Positions 60,494 through 64,000 of a DNA stretch of 64,000 nt are shown here, in pieces. This stretch comes from Actinomyces vulturis. GTDB taxonomy: Bacteria > Actinomycetota > Actinomycetes > Actinomycetales > Actinomycetaceae. Position numbers and translations under genes: made by a program. The notes under the pieces were generated by a model. That model was given only the letters and a program-made list of their open reading frames with translations. It did not search any database and was not told the origin of the DNA. Where the stretch lies: assembly GCF_001687305.1 (NCBI RefSeq), contig NZ_KV700385.1, positions 664,523-728,522 of the forward strand. The letters run 5' to 3'. Numbering within the stretch: position 1 is the first letter of the stretch; every line of letters begins with the position of its first letter.

Positions 60494-61372
60494 ATGAGCA
60501 CCTCCATCTCCCGCCGCACCTTTGCCGCAGGCCTCGTCGCAGCCACCGCCCTTACCCTCGCAGCCTGCGGCTCCTCCGACGACAAGGCAGCCGATACTCC
60601 CTCCGCCCCCGACGCACTCGTCGACGGTGAAACCAAGAACGGTGATCTCGTTACCATCGCCGTAGGCTGCTCTCCCGTTCCCCACGCCAAGATCCTCCAG
60701 TTTGTCCAGGATAATCTTGCTGAAGCAGCAGGAATCAGCCTCGACATCAAGGAAATCAGCGACTACGTCACCCCCAACACTGCCCTGGATGACGGCTCCC
60801 TTGCCGCTAACTTCTTCCAGACTCCTAACTACCTCAAGCAGCAGATTAAGGACAACGGCTTCGCTTTCGTTTCCATTGCTGACGTACACGTTGAGCCCCT
60901 CGGCCTGTACTCCAACAAGTACGACTCCGTTGAGGCGATCCCTGAAGGTAGCGAAATCGCCCTGAATAACGATCCGGCTAACACTGCACGTGCACTGCTC
61001 CTCCTGCAGTCCGCAGGTTTAATCAAACTTGATGACGCCGCTGAACTGCCCAGCGAAACCGACATCACCGAGAACCCCAAGAACCTCAAATTCACTCTTG
61101 TTGAAGGTGCACAGACCCCCCGCGCGCTCGACGACGTGGCTGCCGCCGTGATTAACGGCAACTTCGCTATCGAAGCAGGCAAAATCCCCTCTAAGGATGC
61201 TCTCTTTATTGAGCCCGGCGTTGATAGCCCCTACGCTAATGAACTCGTCGTTCGTGAAGCTGACAAGAACAACGAGTACCTTCTCAAACTTGCTGAACTG
61301 CTTAACAGTGATGATGTGAAGAAGTTCATTGAGGAAACGTGGACCGATGGAAGCGTTATTCCTGCCTTCTGA
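60494..61372 (+). CDS. metQ: Methionine-binding lipoprotein
   Basis: A 292-residue NlpA/MetQ-type substrate-binding lipoprotein. The signal peptide has SRRTFAAG (twin-arginine-like) and lipobox LAAC with Cys25. Core strands VTIAVGCSPVPHAKIL and GAQTPRALDDV are typical. AAAGGAAA precedes the ATG by 8 bases. The 168-base gap from metI has only a small GCCC/GGGC stem and no clear promoter. Confidence 0.93.
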   Translation: MSTSISRRTFAAGLVAATALTLAACGSSDDKAADTPSAPDALVDGETKNGDLVTIAVGCSPVPHAKILQFVQDNLAEAAGISLDIKEISDYVTPNTALDDGSLAANFFQTPNYLKQQIKDNGFAFVSIADVHVEPLGLYSNKYDSVEAIPEGSEIALNNDPANTARALLLLQSAGLIKLDDAAELPSETDITENPKNLKFTLVEGAQTPRALDDVAAAVINGNFAIEAGKIPSKDALFIEPGVDSPYANELVVREADKNNEYLLKLAELLNSDDVKKFIEETWTDGSVIPAF

Positions 61373-61450
61373 TCTTTTTCTCTTGGCCGCAAGGCTAAGC
61401 AGTGTCACCTATGGGGCGAGCCTCAAAAGATGACATGCATAACCAAAGAC

Positions 61451-61488
61451 GTGTGGGGCCCGATTCCTTTAGGAATCGGGCCCCACAC
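61451..61488. terminator. Strong hairpin after metQ
   Basis: Perfect 17-base arms (61451-61467, 61472-61488) with a TTTA loop. It lies between metQ and the 3' end of the opposing tRNA gene and may stop both transcripts. Confidence 0.85.
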
Positions 61489-61495
61489 GTAATGG

Positions 61496-61584
61496 TGGCG
61501 GTAGCGCTGGGATTCGAACCCAGGGTGGCTATGAACCACACAGACTTTCGAGATCTGCACCTTCGGCCGCTCGGACACGCTACC
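61496..61584 (-). tRNA. tRNA-Ser (anticodon CGA)
   Basis: An 89-base class II tRNA read on the minus strand: acceptor GGTAGCG/CGCTACC, D-arm GAGCGGCCGAAGG, anticodon loop CTCGAAA giving CGA (reads UCG), a long variable arm with a GTGG/CCAC stem, T-loop TTCGAAT, and encoded CCA. No integrase or duplicated 3' end is nearby. Confidence 0.96.
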
Positions 61585-61882
61585 TCGGTGAGTGGAACTC
61601 ACTGATGCCAGGAGCCGCACGCGGCTACCTTGCTGGACAACAATACGTGGAGAATCTTAACTTTCTCAAATGATTCCCCAGCGATGAGGCCAGTCTCACG
61701 GCAGTCATCCTCGCTAGGAATCGATATGAAGACGTTGACAAGAGTGGTCTTTTTCCTCATTCATGGCATTCGTCCAGCACGGGAAGCAATGTCAGATATT
61801 GACGCGATCAGTCTTCTTTCTCGCACACGCCAGGTGCTTGCGCAGGGAACCAACGCGATATGCCTTAACTACCTGCTTCTAC

Positions 61883-62383
61883 CTACCGCAGGGCAGCAAA
61901 GAAACCTTTGAGAAGCGCTTCGCACTGTGCTTTGCGTACTCCTCCGCGCACCTGGACCTGATGTGTTGCCCGCTGATCACGAAGCACGTCACGTTGAGAA
62001 CCGCATGCGCCAGTTTTGGGTTCCCAGGCGCCAAAAACAACTTGTTTGATTCGAGCTAATTGAATGGCACCTGCGCACATAGTGCAAGGTTCAAGCGTTA
62101 CGACGAGAGTGCATCCATCGCAGTGGCTGGAATCTAACGCAGCACTAGCAGCACGCAAGGCACGAATCTCAGCGTGCGCGCTGGGATCTTTCAACTCTTC
62201 GCGTCGATTGCCTTCAATAGCGATGATTTGCCCTTCTGGGGCAAGGACCACTGCACCAACGGGAATTTCTCCACGATTACCTGCTTCTGTTCCTGCCTCA
62301 ATGGCACGCTCCATCGCCTGATCCCACAGTGGAGGGACAGGGGGGTGGGAGGGGAAAGATAGGGTAATCGCAGAGGAATCCAC
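61883..62383 (-). CDS. tadA: tRNA-specific adenosine deaminase
   Basis: A 166-residue zinc deaminase that converts A34 of tRNA-Arg(ACG) to inosine. HAE at 70-72 gives a zinc ligand and the proton-shuttling Glu72; PCTMC at 99-103 supplies two Cys ligands. The GTG at 62383 has no visible SD, but the next ATG (62314) would cut into the conserved first helix, so GTG is preferred. It lies 42 bases after upp and probably shares its transcript. Confidence 0.9.
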   Translation of the reverse strand: MDSSAITLSFPSHPPVPPLWDQAMERAIEAGTEAGNRGEIPVGAVVLAPEGQIIAIEGNRREELKDPSAHAEIRALRAASAALDSSHCDGCTLVVTLEPCTMCAGAIQLARIKQVVFGAWEPKTGACGSQRDVLRDQRATHQVQVRGGVRKAQCEALLKGFFAALR

Positions 62384-62425
62384 GGGAAGAGTTGAAAACC
62401 GGGTGGTAGAGAAGCGTAAAGAAAC

Positions 62426-63061
62426 TTAGACGATGCCGTAGAGGCGGTCGCCAGCATCACCCAGACCGGGAACGATGTAGGCATCCTCGTTGAGCTTTTC
62501 GTCAACCCCAGCGGTCACAATGGTGACATTGGCTCGGTGGCCAACATGCTTATCAACGGTCGCCAGGCCCTCGGGGGCGGCGATGAGGCAGATGGCAGTT
62601 ACGTCACGGGCGCCACGCTCAAGCAGGTAGTCGATGGCGGCGATGAGGGTGTGACCGGTGGCGAGCATCGGATCAACGATGAAGCACTGGCGTCCCGAAA
62701 GGTCCTGAGGGAGACGGTTGGCGTAGGTTTCTACTTCGAGGGTGTCCTCATCACGCTTCATGCCAAGGAAGCCGACTTCGGCGGTGGGCAGGAGACGGGT
62801 CATTCCGTCAAGCATGCCTAGGCCTGCACGCAGGATGGGGACGAGGATTGGACGGGGGCTGGCGATGCGACGGCAGGATGCCTCGGCTACGGGGGTCTTG
62901 ATGGTGACTTCTTCGGTGGCAACCTCGCGGGTGGCTTCGTAGGCCAGGAGGGTGACGAGTTCGTCAACCAACTGACGGAACACTGCGGAGGGAGTGTTCT
63001 CATCGCGAAGGACAGAAAGCTTGTGGTCGATAAGTGGGTGATCAGCTACATGAAGGCGCAT
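62426..63061 (-). CDS. upp: Uracil phosphoribosyltransferase
   Basis: Salvages uracil to UMP with PRPP. The 211-residue product has the full family length, with ILRAGLGM near 78, the PRPP loop [11 protein letters not shown] near 130 and the C-terminal uracil site [18 protein letters not shown] (63068-63073) ends 6 bases before the ATG and there is no SD, so leaderless initiation is likely. Confidence 0.96.
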   Translation of the reverse strand: MRLHVADHPLIDHKLSVLRDENTPSAVFRQLVDELVTLLAYEATREVATEEVTIKTPVAEASCRRIASPRPILVPILRAGLGMLDGMTRLLPTAEVGFLGMKRDEDTLEVETYANRLPQDLSGRQCFIVDPMLATGHTLIAAIDYLLERGARDVTAICLIAAPEGLATVDKHVGHRANVTIVTAGVDEKLNEDAYIVPGLGDAGDRLYGIV

Positions 63062-63247
63062 GGGTTAAGGGTATTACGTCATCTCTGTTCGCAGCGCATC
63101 GACAGCATGATTTCTTTCATTTTTTCGTCACTAGTCGGTTATTTGAGGCCGTACATCACGGCGTCATCTTAGGCACTTAGCGCATTGTCGAAGGTGAAGG
63201 TGTAATCGCTCTTCTTCAGTGCTAGGGGGAATCATTCGATGGGAGGC

Positions 63248-63340
63248 TAGGAGAAGTTCCTTGGTGTTTGCCCTCCGGGGAACGCGCGGAGCGTCCGTGT
63301 GTAGTGGGAACTTAGGAGAAGTTCCTTGGTATTTGTCCTC
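63248..63340. repeat. Pair of 28-base direct repeats with inverted-repeat core
   Basis: 63248-63275 and 63313-63340 differ at two positions and begin 65 bases apart; both contain AGGAGAAGTTCCTTGGT. The second copy lies in a perfect inverted repeat, GGAACTT-aggag-AAGTTCC (63307-63325). Confidence 0.65.
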
Positions 63341-63431
63341 TCAGGAGAAGCAGGAAGATCGGTAGGGGTGGGCGTGGCGGAAGCAGTGGCCATGCGTGGA
63401 AAGGGAACAATGCGGTGCTTGTGTCAATAAG

Positions 63432-63467
63432 GGGGGGGGAGGCGGCAAAGCCGCCTCACCCCCCCCA
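63432..63467 (-). terminator. Strong hairpin after the BCCT transporter gene
   Basis: G-rich 15-16-base arms around a short AAA loop, 44 bases past the stop codon on the minus strand, followed by TTATT. Confidence 0.75.
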
Positions 63468-63510
63468 CGGGTTCATGGATCACGCTCCATGAACACTAAA
63501 GGTATGACCC

Positions 63511-64000
63511 TTAAGCTTCGATAGTTTCAGCCATGGTCATAAATTCATGCCAACGCTCATAATGGTCAAGCACGTCGTGAGCAACCTGGTCGCTGCTCCA
63601 TCCCATCACGTCGTAGCCTTGGCCGCCGCCGGTGGGACGTACTTCGAGTCGGGTAGTGACGTCATCGGAGTCCTGAACCACGGCACCGTAGTAGGTGGGG
63701 ACGGGAGCCTGGACCGCACGCACGATGTAGCGGAAAGGTTTGAGGCCGGCGTCGGGATCCTCTTCGCCTACGGTGAGAGTGACACGTCCAAGGAAGGGGC
63801 GCTCGTCGTCGGGATCCTGGGCACTGTCATCTTCGCGCACCACGGTGGCGGTCAAGGATTCGCTGCGAAGTTCGTCGGCCACTGCTTCAAGGGCGGGCAC
63901 TACGCGCTTGTCCAGCGCCTGGATGGCGCGAGCGGGGGAGACCACGTCGAAAGTTTGGCTCAGGCGGTCACGCCAGGAGATCTTGCCCAGTGAGCCAGCG
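63511..64000 (-). CDS. C-terminal part of a BCCT (choline/betaine) transporter, cut by the window edge
   Basis: The frame runs off the window end. The visible 160 or so residues match the long cytosolic tail of BetT-like choline/betaine transporters: VPALEAVADELR, a beta-rich middle, and the conserved GQGYDVMGWSSDQVAHDVLDHY split over the end of the protein. The tail senses osmotic state in BetT. Reading continues upstream of the ATG at 63945 without a stop (KISWRDRLSQTF), which shows that ATG is internal. Transporter identity rests on the tail only. Confidence 0.7.
   Translation of the reverse strand, partial: AGSLGKISWRDRLSQTFDVVSPARAIQALDKRVVPALEAVADELRSESLTATVVREDDSAQDPDDERPFLGRVTLTVGEEDPDAGLKPFRYIVRAVQAPVPTYYGAVVQDSDDVTTRLEVRPTGGGQGYDVMGWSSDQVAHDVLDHYERWHEFMTMAETIEA

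Larger units (their letters stand above)
63062..63510. other. 449-base region upstream of upp
   Basis: Contains the upp -10 box, a pair of direct repeats and a terminator. No gene is supported. I see no pyrimidine riboswitch or PyrR-type leader. Confidence 0.55.

Noticed and set aside
61496-61584. tRNA-Ser as an integration site
   Set aside because: No integrase gene, no direct repeat of the tRNA 3' end and no change in gene content around it.
61630-62059. Overlapping 93- and 98-codon frames after tRNA-Ser
   Set aside because: They run into the tadA 3' end, have no SD and no family resemblance. The gap holds only a small AGCCGC/GCGGCT stem.
1-64000. CRISPR arrays, insertion sequences, prophage or toxin-antitoxin modules
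   Set aside because: No regularly spaced repeats, transposase motifs, integrases or small paired toxin genes were seen. The only repeats are the two short ones listed.

Overview
The window looks like chromosome from a Gram-positive actinobacterium, probably of the Actinomycetaceae (Actinomyces or a relative). The reasons are fairly GC-rich coding sequence, DUF5926 and LRV-type proteins, lipoproteins with twin-arginine signal peptides, a SAM-clan riboswitch and many apparently leaderless genes. Genus is not resolvable by eye. There is no phage, insertion sequence, CRISPR array or rRNA operon. The single RNA gene is tRNA-Ser(CGA).

Layout. 0-7 kb: luxS diverging from an alpha/beta hydrolase, an AI-2E-family membrane protein, a ROK glucokinase, a coupled DsbA-like/CcdA-like thiol pair and two overlapping CrcB/Fluc fluoride-channel genes. 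7-23 kb: a carbohydrate island with a DeoR-headed sugar-binding regulator, an ABC importer without ATPase, a DUF624 protein, a 2-hydroxyacid dehydrogenase, a ThuA-like protein, a TIM-barrel isomerase/epimerase, an SDR, a large FAD protein and a Gfo/Idh/MocA oxidoreductase (DUF523 and DUF1846 genes sit inside it). This set suggests oxidative breakdown of an unusual sugar, glycoside or cyclitol. 23-34.5 kb: DUF2079 protein, a 927-residue flippase-like protein with a pseudokinase-like segment, an OmpA-domain lipoprotein, copA/copZ and small membrane proteins. 34.5-44.7 kb: purB, a lipoprotein, a membrane protein, a WxG-containing mini-protein coupled to a 673-residue hydrolase-like protein, YwiC-like protein, pgm, ridA and DUF5926. 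44.8-54.5 kb: an alpha-galactoside island (M20 amidohydrolase, GH27, ROK regulator, GH36, two permeases and a binding protein). 54.8-64 kb: DUF885 peptidase, low-molecular-weight phosphatase, a serine hydrolase, a SAM-riboswitch-controlled metNIQ methionine importer, tRNA-Ser, tadA, upp and the 3' part of a BCCT transporter gene.

How it works together. The two sugar importers lack their own ATPase and presumably share one encoded elsewhere. Each lies beside a regulator, with palindromes in the promoter regions. The alpha-galactosidases should yield galactose and glucose, which glucokinase and phosphoglucomutase can feed into central metabolism.

The most general signal is in translation starts. 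About 17 genes have no Shine-Dalgarno sequence at a useful distance. Instead an xAnnnT hexamer lies exactly 6 or 7 bases before the start codon, which is the geometry of a -10 box driving a leaderless mRNA. Genes inside operons mostly have clear Shine-Dalgarno sequences or stop/start overlaps.
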